Source: an uncultured Haemophilus sp. (GTDB lineage Bacteria > Pseudomonadota > Gammaproteobacteria > Enterobacterales > Pasteurellaceae). Taken from it: a stretch of DNA of 23,367 nucleotides. Below the pieces are notes generated by a model. It saw only the letters and a program-made list of their open reading frames with translations. It did not search any database and was not told the origin of the DNA. Within the stretch, counting starts at the first letter, position 1. Each line of letters begins with the position of its first letter. Shown one piece after another: positions 1-7,018 of this stretch. Location of the stretch: positions 1-23,367 of the forward strand of contig NZ_CALJRX010000334.1 of the NCBI RefSeq assembly GCF_937976265.1, in the 5' to 3' direction. Position numbers and translations under genes: made by a program.

Positions 1-431
1 GTGCGGTTCGTCTTGATGGTGCAAGCCGTCATTTTGCCCCAATTGAATATCCAGCAGTGGCAAATTTTGAATGTACCACGGCGCTTTTCAATGCGGCTAA
101 AGAAAAAGGTATTGAGCCATTTGTAGGAATTACAGCGTCTTCAGATACGTTCTATCCAGGTCAAGAACGTTATGATACTTACAGCGGTAAAGTATATCGT
201 GATTACCAAGGCTTGCTAAAACAATGGCAAGATCTCAATGTGATGAACTATGAGATGGAATCCGCGACGTTATTCACAATGTGTAACGCTCTTGGCTTAC
301 GAGCAGGCATGGTAGCAGGTGTGATTGTGAACCGTACGCAACAAGAAATTCCAAATGAAGCCACCATGAAAGATACGGAAGACAAAGCGGTATCAGTCGT
401 AGTGGAAGCCGCAAGAAAATTGTTAGCGTAA
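1..431 (+). CDS. udp: Uridine phosphorylase, 3' part (partial)
   Basis: Uridine phosphorylase cleaves uridine (and deoxyuridine) with phosphate to uracil and (deoxy)ribose-1-phosphate in cytosolic pyrimidine salvage. The open frame runs from base 3 to the stop at 429-431, giving about 142 residues, roughly the C-terminal 55-60% of a protein that is normally about 253 residues. The GTG at 57 is an internal valine codon, not a start, because the frame is open to the window edge with family-like sequence (AVRLDGASRHFAPIEYPAV). Diagnostic blocks are ASSDTFYPGQERYDTYSG, NYEMESATLFTMC (the Glu-Met-Glu of the nucleoside-binding site) and AGVIVNRTQQEIPN. A uptake-signal hairpin terminator follows 16 bases after the stop, and the next gene is convergent. 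Identification is by close recalled similarity to E. coli Udp. The missing 5' part lies outside the window. Confidence 0.96.
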   Translation, partial: AVRLDGASRHFAPIEYPAVANFECTTALFNAAKEKGIEPFVGITASSDTFYPGQERYDTYSGKVYRDYQGLLKQWQDLNVMNYEMESATLFTMCNALGLRAGMVAGVIVNRTQQEIPNEATMKDTEDKAVSVVVEAARKLLA

Positions 432-446
432 AACTCAGATAAAAAG

Positions 447-478
447 AACCGCACTTTTTAGAAGTGCGGTTTATTTTT
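447..478. terminator. Bidirectional terminator built from paired uptake signals
   Basis: AACCGCACTT (447-456) and AAGTGCGGTT (462-471) form a 10-bp perfect stem with a 5-base loop, followed by a T-rich run on the + strand and preceded by a run of A (T on the - strand). It lies between convergent udp and the aroE-like gene and could end both transcripts. Both arms are exact DNA uptake signal cores (448-456 and 462-470), a common arrangement in Haemophilus. Confidence 0.85.
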
Positions 479-1293
479 TAACTGTTTTTTCGAGCAAAGG
501 CAGCCGCTTCAGCGATTAATTGCTCATCAGGTCGAACCCCAGTGTAGAGCTCAAATTGTTCGACAGCTTGTAGCACAATCACTTCTGCACCAGAAATCGT
601 TTGTTTACCTTTCTGTTGAGCAAATTGGATAAACGGTGTTTCAGCAGGAATCGCTACCACATCAAAAGCGGTTTGAGCTTGTTGAATAAGATTTTCAGGA
701 AAGGCGAGATCAAATTCTTCTTTTCCACCTTTCATCCCTATTGGTGTAACGTTGACTAAAATGTCTGCCGATTGATTGCCTAAAGATGGGATATATTCAT
801 AGCCATAAAGTGCGGCTAAATTTTTACCTGTTTTTTCATTTCGAGCAAAAATCTTCAGATGCTCAAATCCGCTGTTTTTAAAGGCCGCAACGACGGCTTT
901 TGCCATACCACCACTGCCTCGTACAATCACTCGACTCTTTTTATCTAATTGATATTCTTTGATAAGTTTAACAATGGCAATATAGTCGGTGTTGTAAGCG
1001 CGAAGAAAACCCTGATCATTCACAATGGTATTCACAGACTGAATGGCTTGTGCAGAAGGGGAAATTTCATCTAAAAATGGCATACAGCTTTCTTTAAATG
1101 GCATCGAAACAGCACAACCTCGAATACCAAGTGCACGAATGCCTTTGACGGCACTCTCAATATCTGTGGTGGTAAAGGCTTTATAAATAAAATTAAGCCC
1201 TAATTTTTGATACAGATAGTTATGGAATGTTGTGCCAAAATTGCCTGGTCTGCCAGAAAGGGACATGCAAAGTTGGGTGTCTTTGTTAATCAT
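478..1293 (-). CDS. Shikimate dehydrogenase-like protein (AroE paralogue, SDH-L type)
   Basis: 271 residues, with the AroE fold: an N-terminal substrate domain and an NAD(P)-binding domain with a glycine-rich loop RGSGGMAKAV near residue 125. It keeps VSMPFKES (lysine equivalent to the AroE catalytic Lys) and YNTDY (equivalent to the catalytic Asp region). The usual AroE S-x-S-P-x-x-H-N shikimate clamp near the N-terminus is instead SLSGRPGNFGTTFHN. This matches my memory of H. influenzae HI0607, the founder of the SDH-like subgroup, which binds shikimate but turns over far more slowly than AroE; the physiological substrate is not settled. It lies 9 bases after the cysE stop and is probably the last gene of the cysE transcript. 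I would not call it the biosynthetic aroE; a true aroE is expected elsewhere. High confidence on family, lower on function. Confidence 0.85.
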   Translation of the reverse strand: MINKDTQLCMSLSGRPGNFGTTFHNYLYQKLGLNFIYKAFTTTDIESAVKGIRALGIRGCAVSMPFKESCMPFLDEISPSAQAIQSVNTIVNDQGFLRAYNTDYIAIVKLIKEYQLDKKSRVIVRGSGGMAKAVVAAFKNSGFEHLKIFARNEKTGKNLAALYGYEYIPSLGNQSADILVNVTPIGMKGGKEEFDLAFPENLIQQAQTAFDVVAIPAETPFIQFAQQKGKQTISGAEVIVLQAVEQFELYTGVRPDEQLIAEAAAFARKNS

Positions 1294-1302
1294 ATCGATT
1301 CC

Positions 1303-2100
1303 TTAAATATTCAAATTGATATCATCATCGATAAAATATTGGTTCATCTCAAATGCCGGTTTTGCTGCTTTGTCTTTGCCGACAATACGAGCTGGCACAC
1401 CTGCAGCAGTGGCATATTCAGGCACAGGTTGAAGTACAACAGAATTGGCGCCGATTTTGGCATATTTGCCTACTTCGATATTGCCGAGAATTTTTGCGCC
1501 TGCCCCAATCATTACGCCTTCTCGTACTTTTGGATGGCGATCGCCGGATTCTTTACCTGTACCACCGAGAGTAACACCTTGCAAGATAGACACATCATTT
1601 TCAATCACTGAGGTCTCGCCTACAACAATACCAGTAGCATGGTCAAACATAATGCCGTGCCCAATTTTGGCTGCAGGGTGAATATCCACATCGAAAGCCA
1701 CTGAAATTTGATTTTGTAAATAAAGCGCAAGCGCTTTTCGATTTTGGTGCCACAAATAATGGGTAATGCGATAGCTTTGAATGGCGTGAAAACCTTTTAA
1801 ATAAAGCAATGGTGTGGACCACAATTCCACAGCGGGATCGCGGAGGCGAACAGCTTTAATATCACAAGCAGCACAATCAATGATATTGGGCTCGGCTTGA
1901 TAGGCTTCTTCAATAATTTCACGCAGCGAAATTGCGGGCATGATAGGGTTAGCCAGTTTATTCGCAAGCAAATAACTCAAGGCACTGCCAAGATTTTGAT
2001 GATTTAAAATGGTGGAATGGAAAAAGCTTGCGAGCATTGGTTCGCATTCTGCTAATTCTTTTACCTCTTGGCGAATGTGTTGCCATACTTCTAACGTCAT
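1303..2100 (-). CDS. cysE: Serine O-acetyltransferase
   Basis: Transfers acetyl from acetyl-CoA to L-serine to give O-acetylserine, the committed step of cysteine synthesis in the cytosol; the enzyme is a hexamer and is feedback-inhibited by cysteine in known homologues. The 265-residue length is normal (E. coli 273). The N-terminal helical domain (about 1-135) is followed by a left-handed beta-helix with hexapeptide repeats from about residue 140 (VDIHPAAKIGHGIMFDHATG, then VVGETSVIENDVSILQGVTLGG). The catalytic His/Asp region is in DIHPAAKIG and HATGIV, and GGTGKESGDRHPKV is the conserved acetyl-CoA/serine loop. The C-terminal tail ends NQYFIDDDINLNI, with the terminal Ile that family members insert into O-acetylserine sulfhydrylase (CysK). 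It starts 9 bases after the gpsA stop, so gpsA-cysE are co-transcribed, as in E. coli. Confidence 0.97.
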   Translation of the reverse strand: MTLEVWQHIRQEVKELAECEPMLASFFHSTILNHQNLGSALSYLLANKLANPIMPAISLREIIEEAYQAEPNIIDCAACDIKAVRLRDPAVELWSTPLLYLKGFHAIQSYRITHYLWHQNRKALALYLQNQISVAFDVDIHPAAKIGHGIMFDHATGIVVGETSVIENDVSILQGVTLGGTGKESGDRHPKVREGVMIGAGAKILGNIEVGKYAKIGANSVVLQPVPEYATAAGVPARIVGKDKAAKPAFEMNQYFIDDDINLNI

Positions 2101-2109
2101 TTTTTCTCC

Positions 2110-3117
2110 TTATTCGCCTTTTCGTTCACGACCCAATAAGCTCAGTGCCACTTCCTGTGCACTTTTACCACAAAAGAGCATTTGGTAAATTTGTTCTGTG
2201 ATTGGCATTTCCACGCCTTGTCGTTGCGCTAATAAATAGGTTTCTTTGGTGTTGTAAAAACCTTCCACCACTTGCCCAATTTCATCCATGGCTTGTTGGC
2301 TATCAGCCCCTTTTCCAAGCATTAAACCAAATCGACGGTTACGGGATTGGTTATCGGTACAAGTGAGCACTAAATCACCTAAACCAGACATACCCATAAA
2401 GGTTTGCGTATTGGCGCCCATGGATACGCCTAAGCGAGTAATTTCCGCAATCCCACGGGTAATCAATGCGGTTCTCGCATTGGCACCAAATCCCATACCA
2501 TCCGAAATACCCGCACCAATCGCTATCACGTTTTTAATAGCGCCCCCCAATTGAACGCCAATCATATCTTGGTTTACATACACTCGGAAATGCTGACTGC
2601 AATGAATGCGAGCTTGAAATTCTAAGGCAAACTTTTCATTACAAGAGGCAAGGGTAATCGCCGTAGGCAAACCTTGAGCCAATTCTTTCGCAAAAGTAGG
2701 ACCAGAAAGCACAGCGATTGGAATTGCTTTACCTAAGGTTTCTTCTACCACTTCTTGTAGTAATCGGCCGGTGTTACGCTCTAATCCTTTGGTTGCCCAA
2801 ATTAAACGATGATCAGGTTTTAAGTGCGGTCGAATTTTTAACAGAATTTCACCGAAAGCATGGCTTGGTACTACAATTAAAATGTCTTTCGATTGCTCAA
2901 GGGCTGTTTTCAAATCTAATTCTAAATGCAAACTTTCTGGAAATTCAATATCAGGCAGAAAACGGCGATTTTGACGTTCCTGTTGCATTTGATGAATATG
3001 ATCAGGATTGTGTCCCCAAAGATAGGTTGGAGAGCCATTGCGAGAAAATGAGATAGCGAGTGCTGTTCCATAAGAACCGCAACCAAGAATGGTAATTGGA
3101 GATTGGGATGGGTTCAT
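2110..3117 (-). CDS. gpsA: Glycerol-3-phosphate dehydrogenase [NAD(P)+]
   Basis: Cytosolic enzyme reducing dihydroxyacetone phosphate to sn-glycerol-3-phosphate for phospholipid synthesis. I place the start at the ATG 3115-3117 (MNPSQSPITILGCGSYGTALAI), giving 335 residues, close to the family's usual 335-340. A longer frame back to 3168 exists, but its extra 17 codons lie on the secB terminator hairpin and have no family resemblance, while AAAGGTG lies just upstream of the ATG at 3117. Visible motifs are the Rossmann loop GCGSYGTALA near residue 12, WATKGLE, LSGPTFAKELAQGLPTA, the catalytic Lys in QLGGAIKNVIAIGAGI, and GLGDLVLTCT plus SRNRRFG. An exact uptake signal lies within the gene at 2822-2830. 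The order secB-gpsA-cysE matches E. coli. Confidence 0.96.
   Translation of the reverse strand: MNPSQSPITILGCGSYGTALAISFSRNGSPTYLWGHNPDHIHQMQQERQNRRFLPDIEFPESLHLELDLKTALEQSKDILIVVPSHAFGEILLKIRPHLKPDHRLIWATKGLERNTGRLLQEVVEETLGKAIPIAVLSGPTFAKELAQGLPTAITLASCNEKFALEFQARIHCSQHFRVYVNQDMIGVQLGGAIKNVIAIGAGISDGMGFGANARTALITRGIAEITRLGVSMGANTQTFMGMSGLGDLVLTCTDNQSRNRRFGLMLGKGADSQQAMDEIGQVVEGFYNTKETYLLAQRQGVEMPITEQIYQMLFCGKSAQEVALSLLGRERKGE
2822..2830 (+). repeat. DNA uptake signal sequence, inside gpsA
   Basis: Exact AAGTGCGGT followed by the extended T-rich tract (CGAATTTTTAA) typical of the Haemophilus uptake signal. Confidence 0.9.
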
Positions 3118-3130
3118 TTCAATCACCTTT

Positions 3131-3163
3131 AAAATAAAAGGGCAGACGGTATCGCCTGCCCTT
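3131..3163 (-). terminator. Rho-independent terminator after secB, ahead of gpsA
   Basis: Read on the - strand, AAGGGCAGGCG pairs with CGTCTGCCCTT (11-bp stem with one G-U pair, 4-base loop, 3138-3163), followed by TTTTATTTT. It begins 7 bases after the secB stop and ends before the gpsA ribosome-binding site. It may end or attenuate the yibN-secB transcript, and it supports the short gpsA start. Confidence 0.85.
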
Positions 3164-3170
3164 ATCACAA

Positions 3171-3680
3171 TTAATGTTGGGTTTCCTGATTTTCTTCCGC
3201 TTCAGCTGCAGCTTGCTGCTTGTTCATGTAATCAATGAACAACGCATCGAAGTTTACCGGAGAAAGGTTTAATGCCGGGAATGTACCACGATTTACTAAG
3301 TTAGAAATCAATTCACGTGCATAAGGGAAAAGCATATTTGGGCATTGAGATGTTAAGCAGTGCGCCATTTGAACATCTTCTAAACCGCTGATTGTAAATA
3401 CGCCAGCTTGTTTCACTTCACAAATAAACGCCACATCACCGGAATCTTCCATGGTGGTTTCTACGTTGATGTTTAAAGTGACTTCATATAAATCTTCACC
3501 CACTTGAACCGCTTCAGTGCTTAAATCAAAGCCAAGTTTTGGTTTCCATTCTTGGTGGAAAATATGAGGAAGATTTGGCGCTTCAAAAGAAACATCTTTT
3601 ACATAAATACGTTGAATTTGAAGTACGGCTTCTTGTTGCTCTTCAGCGGCTACTTCAGGTTGTTGATTTTGTTCAGACAT
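3171..3680 (-). CDS. secB: Protein-export chaperone SecB
   Basis: Cytosolic homotetrameric chaperone that keeps outer-membrane and periplasmic precursors unfolded and hands them to SecA. The 169-residue length is slightly above E. coli (155), because of an acidic, Gln-rich N-terminus (SEQNQQPEVAAEEQQEAVLQ) and a C-terminal QQAAAEAEENQETQH tail. The core is clear: IYVKDVSFEAPNLPHIFHQEW at about 26-46, then LGFDLSTEAVQVGEDLYEVTLNI, and the SecA/preprotein region CLTSQCPNMLFPYARELISNLVNRGTFP split over the usual positions (LFPYARE). The start ATG at 3678-3680 has AGGATC upstream. The rhodanese gene ends 9 bases upstream, so the two are probably one transcript. Confidence 0.97.
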   Translation of the reverse strand: MSEQNQQPEVAAEEQQEAVLQIQRIYVKDVSFEAPNLPHIFHQEWKPKLGFDLSTEAVQVGEDLYEVTLNINVETTMEDSGDVAFICEVKQAGVFTISGLEDVQMAHCLTSQCPNMLFPYARELISNLVNRGTFPALNLSPVNFDALFIDYMNKQQAAAEAEENQETQH

Positions 3681-3689
3681 AGAGGATCC

Positions 3690-4136
3690 TTACTTATGTT
3701 TTTTTACTAATGGTAAATTTGCACCCGCCCAAGCAGCCAAACCATCTTTTAAAACATAGACTTTTTCAAAGCCTTGTTTGGTTAAAAGTTCTGCGGACGT
3801 AGCAGAGGAAACACCGTTAACATCCACAATGATAAGCGGTTTTTCTTTGTGATGTTCGATTTTGCCTACATTGTGATTTTTGATTTCAGTTGGAAGCAAG
3901 TTCACGCTGCCAATAATATGACCACGTTGGAATTCATCGATAGAGCGTAAATCAATCACCACCGCATCTTCGTTATTCATTAAATGAACGGCTTCAGGAT
4001 TGGTGATCACGCGATATTTTTGTGTCGCACTTTTAAAAAAGGCGAAAAGTGTCATGAAAAGGACAGCAAACCATGCGATCGTTAAAAAAGTGTGTTTTTG
4101 AGCAAATTCAATTGCTTGAGGCATAAATTCTTGCAT
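3690..4136 (-). CDS. yibN: Membrane-anchored rhodanese-like protein (YibN type), lacking the catalytic Cys
   Basis: 148 residues. An N-terminal membrane segment (about residues 15-34, TFLTIAWFAVLFMTLFAFF) anchors a cytoplasmic rhodanese domain: VVIDLRSIDEFQRGHIIGSVNLLPTEI at about 55-80 (split motif DLR...GHI..S.N), then the active-site loop and KQGFEKVYVLKDGLAAWAG near the end. In an active rhodanese the loop carries C-x4-x; here it reads VDVNGVSSATS, and the entire protein has no cysteine. Sulfurtransferase chemistry through Cys persulfide is therefore not possible. E. coli YibN sits in the same position upstream of grxC-secB-gpsA-cysE, which supports orthology; here grxC is missing between the two. 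The protein's exact role is uncertain; an association with secretion or the membrane is only suggested by its partner secB. Confidence 0.85.
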   Translation of the reverse strand: MQEFMPQAIEFAQKHTFLTIAWFAVLFMTLFAFFKSATQKYRVITNPEAVHLMNNEDAVVIDLRSIDEFQRGHIIGSVNLLPTEIKNHNVGKIEHHKEKPLIIVDVNGVSSATSAELLTKQGFEKVYVLKDGLAAWAGANLPLVKKHK

Positions 4137-4205
4137 GTTGTTCTCAACTTAATTTTTGATAATGAATAAGAGTTTATCTTCACATGAAATAAAGGCTTAA
4201 GTATA

Positions 4206-4214
4206 ACCGCACTT
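4206..4214 (-). repeat. DNA uptake signal sequence
   Basis: Exact ACCGCACTT (complement of AAGTGCGGT) in the divergent region between yibN and ansB. Confidence 0.88.
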
Positions 4215-4283
4215 TAGTTATCTTTCAAAAAAATTATCAAGGAAATGCAACGTTGGCGAAAGCTTATACAATCGGATCAATAA

Positions 4284-4336
4284 AAATGTGATCAGGATCA
4301 TAAATATACTATCTTTGTGTTTATTCTACGCCTAAT
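4284..4336 (+). promoter_or_regulatory. CRP-type site and candidate promoter for ansB
   Basis: TGTGA-N6-TCATA at 4287-4302 matches 9 of the 10 core bases of the CRP half-sites (TGTGA/TCACA), flanked by A/T. A candidate -10, TATTCT at 4322-4327, would put the start near 4334-4336 and the CRP centre (4294.5) at about -40 to -41.5, class II geometry. An alternative -10, TATACT at 4305-4310, would place CRP over the promoter. Control of ansB by CRP (and FNR) is known in enterobacteria; here I see no good FNR box. Site visible; regulator and start inferred. Confidence 0.6.
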
Positions 4337-4386
4337 TAAGTAGAGAATAGCCAAACTTAGATGATTAAACGTGAAAGGAGACGCAC

Positions 4387-5436
4387 ATGCAATTAAAAAA
4401 ATTAACGGCACTCATGATGCTTGGGTTAGGTTTTTCGGTCGCACAAGCTGCAGAATTGCCAAATATTACGATTTTAGCGACTGGCGGCACCATTGCGGGA
4501 AGCGGTGAAACTGCCGTTTCTTCTGCTTATAAAGCAGGGCAACTCAATGTTGATGCGTTAATTGATGCTGTGCCTGAAATTAAGCAATTAGCCAATGTAA
4601 AAGGTGAACAAATTGTGAAAATTGGTTCACAAGATATGAGCGATGATGTGTGGTTAAAATTAGCGAAAGCGATTAATGCACAATGTAAAGATACTGATGG
4701 TTTTGTGATTACTCATGGTACCGATACCATGGAAGAAACCGCTTATTTCTTAGATCTTACGGCGAAATGTGAAAAACCAATTGTATTAGTGGGTGCGATG
4801 CGTCCAGCGACAGAAAAAAGTGCGGATGGTCCGTTAAACCTTTATAACGCCGTCGTGGTGGCAACCGATAAAAAATCATCTGGTCGTGGTGTGTTAGTGG
4901 CGATGAATGGTGAAGTACTAGGTGCACGCGATGTGACCAAAATGAGTACCACTGCAGTACAAACATTCCATTCACCAAACTATGGTACCTTGGGTTATAT
5001 CCATAACAGTAAAGTAGATTACGAACGTTCGCCTGAAAGCAAACATACCGTAAACACACCATTTAACGTAGATAAATTAGACAGCTTGCCGAAAGTGGGC
5101 ATTATTTATGCTTATTCTAATGCACCAATTGAACCATTAAATTCATTATTGGATGCGGGCTATCAAGGTATTGTTTCAGCGGGTGTAGGTAATGGTAATG
5201 TGAATGCAGCCCATTTAGAACGTTTAGAAAAAGCGGCGAAAGATGGCGTTGTGGTTGTGCGTTCATCTCGTGTACCAACGGGTTACACCACTCGTGATGC
5301 TGAAGTAGATGATTCTAAATATGGTTTTGTGGCTTCAGGTACATTGAATCCACAAAAAGCACGTGTGTTATTACAATTAGCCTTAACACAAACAAAAGAT
5401 CCAAAAGTGATTCAACAATACTTTGAGGATTTCTAG
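4387..5436 (+). CDS. ansB: Periplasmic L-asparaginase II
   Basis: Hydrolyses L-asparagine to aspartate and ammonia in the periplasm; high-affinity type II enzyme, homotetramer. 349 residues (E. coli 348). Signal peptide: MQLKKLTALMMLGLGFSVAQA with likely cleavage after residue 21 or 22. The mature part begins with LPNITILATGGTIAGS; Thr35 is the equivalent of mature E. coli Thr12 (nucleophile), and THGTDTMEETAYF holds the second catalytic Thr-Asp pair, with the lysine in RDVTK. The C-terminal block DAEVDDSKYGFVASGTLNP, including residues from the neighbouring subunit's site, is intact. AAAGGAG lies 6 bases upstream of the ATG. The gene is followed by the Dcu carrier, so aspartate made in the periplasm can be taken up by the next gene product (inference). 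Confidence 0.97.
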   Translation: MQLKKLTALMMLGLGFSVAQAAELPNITILATGGTIAGSGETAVSSAYKAGQLNVDALIDAVPEIKQLANVKGEQIVKIGSQDMSDDVWLKLAKAINAQCKDTDGFVITHGTDTMEETAYFLDLTAKCEKPIVLVGAMRPATEKSADGPLNLYNAVVVATDKKSSGRGVLVAMNGEVLGARDVTKMSTTAVQTFHSPNYGTLGYIHNSKVDYERSPESKHTVNTPFNVDKLDSLPKVGIIYAYSNAPIEPLNSLLDAGYQGIVSAGVGNGNVNAAHLERLEKAAKDGVVVVRSSRVPTGYTTRDAEVDDSKYGFVASGTLNPQKARVLLQLALTQTKDPKVIQQYFEDF

Positions 5437-5446
5437 GAAAGTCATT

Positions 5447-5489
5447 GAAAGTGCGGTCAGAATTTGAATCAAATTTTAACCGCACTTTC
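5447..5489. terminator. Long uptake-signal dyad between ansB and dcu
   Basis: GAAAGTGCGGT (5447-5457) pairs with ACCGCACTTTC (5479-5489), an 11-bp outer stem; inside it AATTTGA (5461-5467) pairs with TCAAATT (5469-5475), giving a stacked long hairpin. Both outer arms contain exact uptake signal cores (5449-5457, 5479-5487). No good T-tract follows, so strong intrinsic termination is uncertain; partial read-through into dcu is plausible. Confidence 0.6.
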
Positions 5490-5591
5490 GGATAAAATAG
5501 ACTAATCCAACTAATAAATATAGATAATGCACTAGTTTGTTGTTAATATATGTTCCGGAATTATTTTTAAAATTAATATGGAGAAAATATT

Positions 5592-6893
5592 ATGATTTGG
5601 GCTCAACTTTTAGTCGTCCTACTCTTTATTTACCTAGGGGCTAGATTAGGCGGTATTGGTATCGGTTTCATGGGTGGTATGGGTGTTGTGGCACTTTCAC
5701 TGCTTGGCTTAAAACCAGGTGCCATTCCGTTTGATGTAATTTCAGTTATCATGTCTGTAATCATGGCGATTGCGGCAATGCAAGTTGCGGGTGGTATGGA
5801 TTTCTTAGTAAAAATGGCTGAAAAAATCCTACGTAAAAATCCAAAATACATCACTTTCCTTGCACCAACAGTGACTTATTTTATGACTGTGCTTGCAGGT
5901 ACAGGTCACACCGCGTTCTCAACACTTCCAGTAATTGCTGAAGTGGCAAAAGAACAAGGCATTCGTCCTTCACGTCCACTTTCTATTGCGGTTATCGCTT
6001 CACAAATTGCGATTACAGCGTCTCCAATTTCTGCTGCGGTGGTATTCCTTTCTGCTGAATTAGAGAAAAACTTTGGCTTAAGTTACTTACAATTATTAGG
6101 TATTTGGATTCCAACTACTTACGCAGCATGTATGATTACTGCGGTGATTTGTAACTTCCTTGGTAAAGATTTGAAAGATGATGAAGTTTACCAAGATCGT
6201 CTAGCAAAAGGTTTAATTACTATGCGTGGTGAAATGCAAATTGAGATCAAACCTTATGCAAAACGCTCTGTAATGATTTTCCTTATTGCGATTTTAGTGG
6301 TCATGCTTTATGCCACTGCAATCAGTAAAACAGTTGGTTTAATTCAAAACCCAATTCTTTCTCGTGATAATGCGATTATCTCTTTCATGCTTGCGACTGC
6401 AGGCATTATCACCATGGCATGTAAAGTGGATACCGCAAAAATTACCAATGCAGCAACTTTTAAATCAGGTATGTCGGCGGTAATTTGTGTGCTTGGTGTA
6501 GCATGGTTAGGTAATACTTTCGTTGAAGGTCATATCGATCAAATCAAAGCAGTATCAGCTGAATTCTTACAACAATATCCTTGGAGTTTAGCGGTAATCT
6601 TGTTCTTTGCAAGTACCTTACTTTACTCACAAGCTGCAACTGCAAAAGCATTATACCCAACTGCAATTTTATTAGGTGTTTCTCCGGAAGCCGCGATTGC
6701 AGCATTTGCCGCAGTATCAGCATTATTTATTCTTCCTACTTACCCAACCTTAATTGCGGCAGTAGAAATGGATGATACTGGTTCAACTCGTATCGGTAAA
6801 TATGTATTCAACCACCCATTCTTAGTGCCGGGTGTGATTGCAATCAGTTTATCTGTATTATTCGGTTTCTTAATGGCGGGTGCAGTTTTATAA
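5592..6893 (+). CDS. dcuA: Anaerobic C4-dicarboxylate antiporter, DcuA/DcuB family (DcuA-like)
   Basis: Inner-membrane carrier exchanging fumarate, malate or aspartate for succinate during anaerobic growth. 433 residues, equal to E. coli DcuA (DcuB is 446). Many hydrophobic segments are visible (about 5-20, 55-66, 88-105, 225-243, 262-279, 327-345, 370-390 and 410-432 among them). Signature stretches are LGARLGGIGIGFMGGMGV near the start, RKNPKYITFLAPTVTY, QIAITASPISAAVVFLS, ASTLLYSQAATAKALYP and FILPTYPTLIAAVEMDDTGSTR. These follow DcuA far more closely than DcuB; Pasteurellaceae orthologues are often labelled dcuB. GGAG lies 8 bases before the ATG. The 155-base gap to ansB contains the uptake-signal dyad and AT-rich sequence that could hold its own promoter. 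High confidence in family, moderate in A versus B. Confidence 0.92.
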   Translation: MIWAQLLVVLLFIYLGARLGGIGIGFMGGMGVVALSLLGLKPGAIPFDVISVIMSVIMAIAAMQVAGGMDFLVKMAEKILRKNPKYITFLAPTVTYFMTVLAGTGHTAFSTLPVIAEVAKEQGIRPSRPLSIAVIASQIAITASPISAAVVFLSAELEKNFGLSYLQLLGIWIPTTYAACMITAVICNFLGKDLKDDEVYQDRLAKGLITMRGEMQIEIKPYAKRSVMIFLIAILVVMLYATAISKTVGLIQNPILSRDNAIISFMLATAGIITMACKVDTAKITNAATFKSGMSAVICVLGVAWLGNTFVEGHIDQIKAVSAEFLQQYPWSLAVILFFASTLLYSQAATAKALYPTAILLGVSPEAAIAAFAAVSALFILPTYPTLIAAVEMDDTGSTRIGKYVFNHPFLVPGVIAISLSVLFGFLMAGAVL

Positions 6894-6917
6894 TCTCCCA
6901 TTAAGCTAACATAAATG

Positions 6918-6952
6918 AAAACCATCTTGTCTGCGGATAAGATGGTTTTTTT
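6918..6952 (+). terminator. Rho-independent terminator after dcu
   Basis: AAAACCATCTT (6918-6928) pairs perfectly with AAGATGGTTTT (6939-6949), 10-base loop, with a run of T overlapping the stem end. Confidence 0.88.
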
Positions 6953-7018
6953 AATGGGGAACTTCTTTTTGTTGTGATACTCTAAAGGGCAACCTATTTT
7001 TATATATAAGGACAACCA

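Noticed and set aside
4267..4280. FNR box upstream of ansB
   Set aside because: Only one half-site (ATCAA at 4276-4280) is present; the other half matches 2 of 5 bases.
808..4830. Near-matches to the uptake signal (for example AAGTGCGGC near 805 and AAGTGCGGA near 4817)
   Set aside because: One base off the core; not counted as uptake signals.
5578..5595. Five-codon open frame (MEKIL) overlapping the dcu start
   Set aside because: It uses the dcu ribosome-binding region by chance and has no Shine-Dalgarno of its own.
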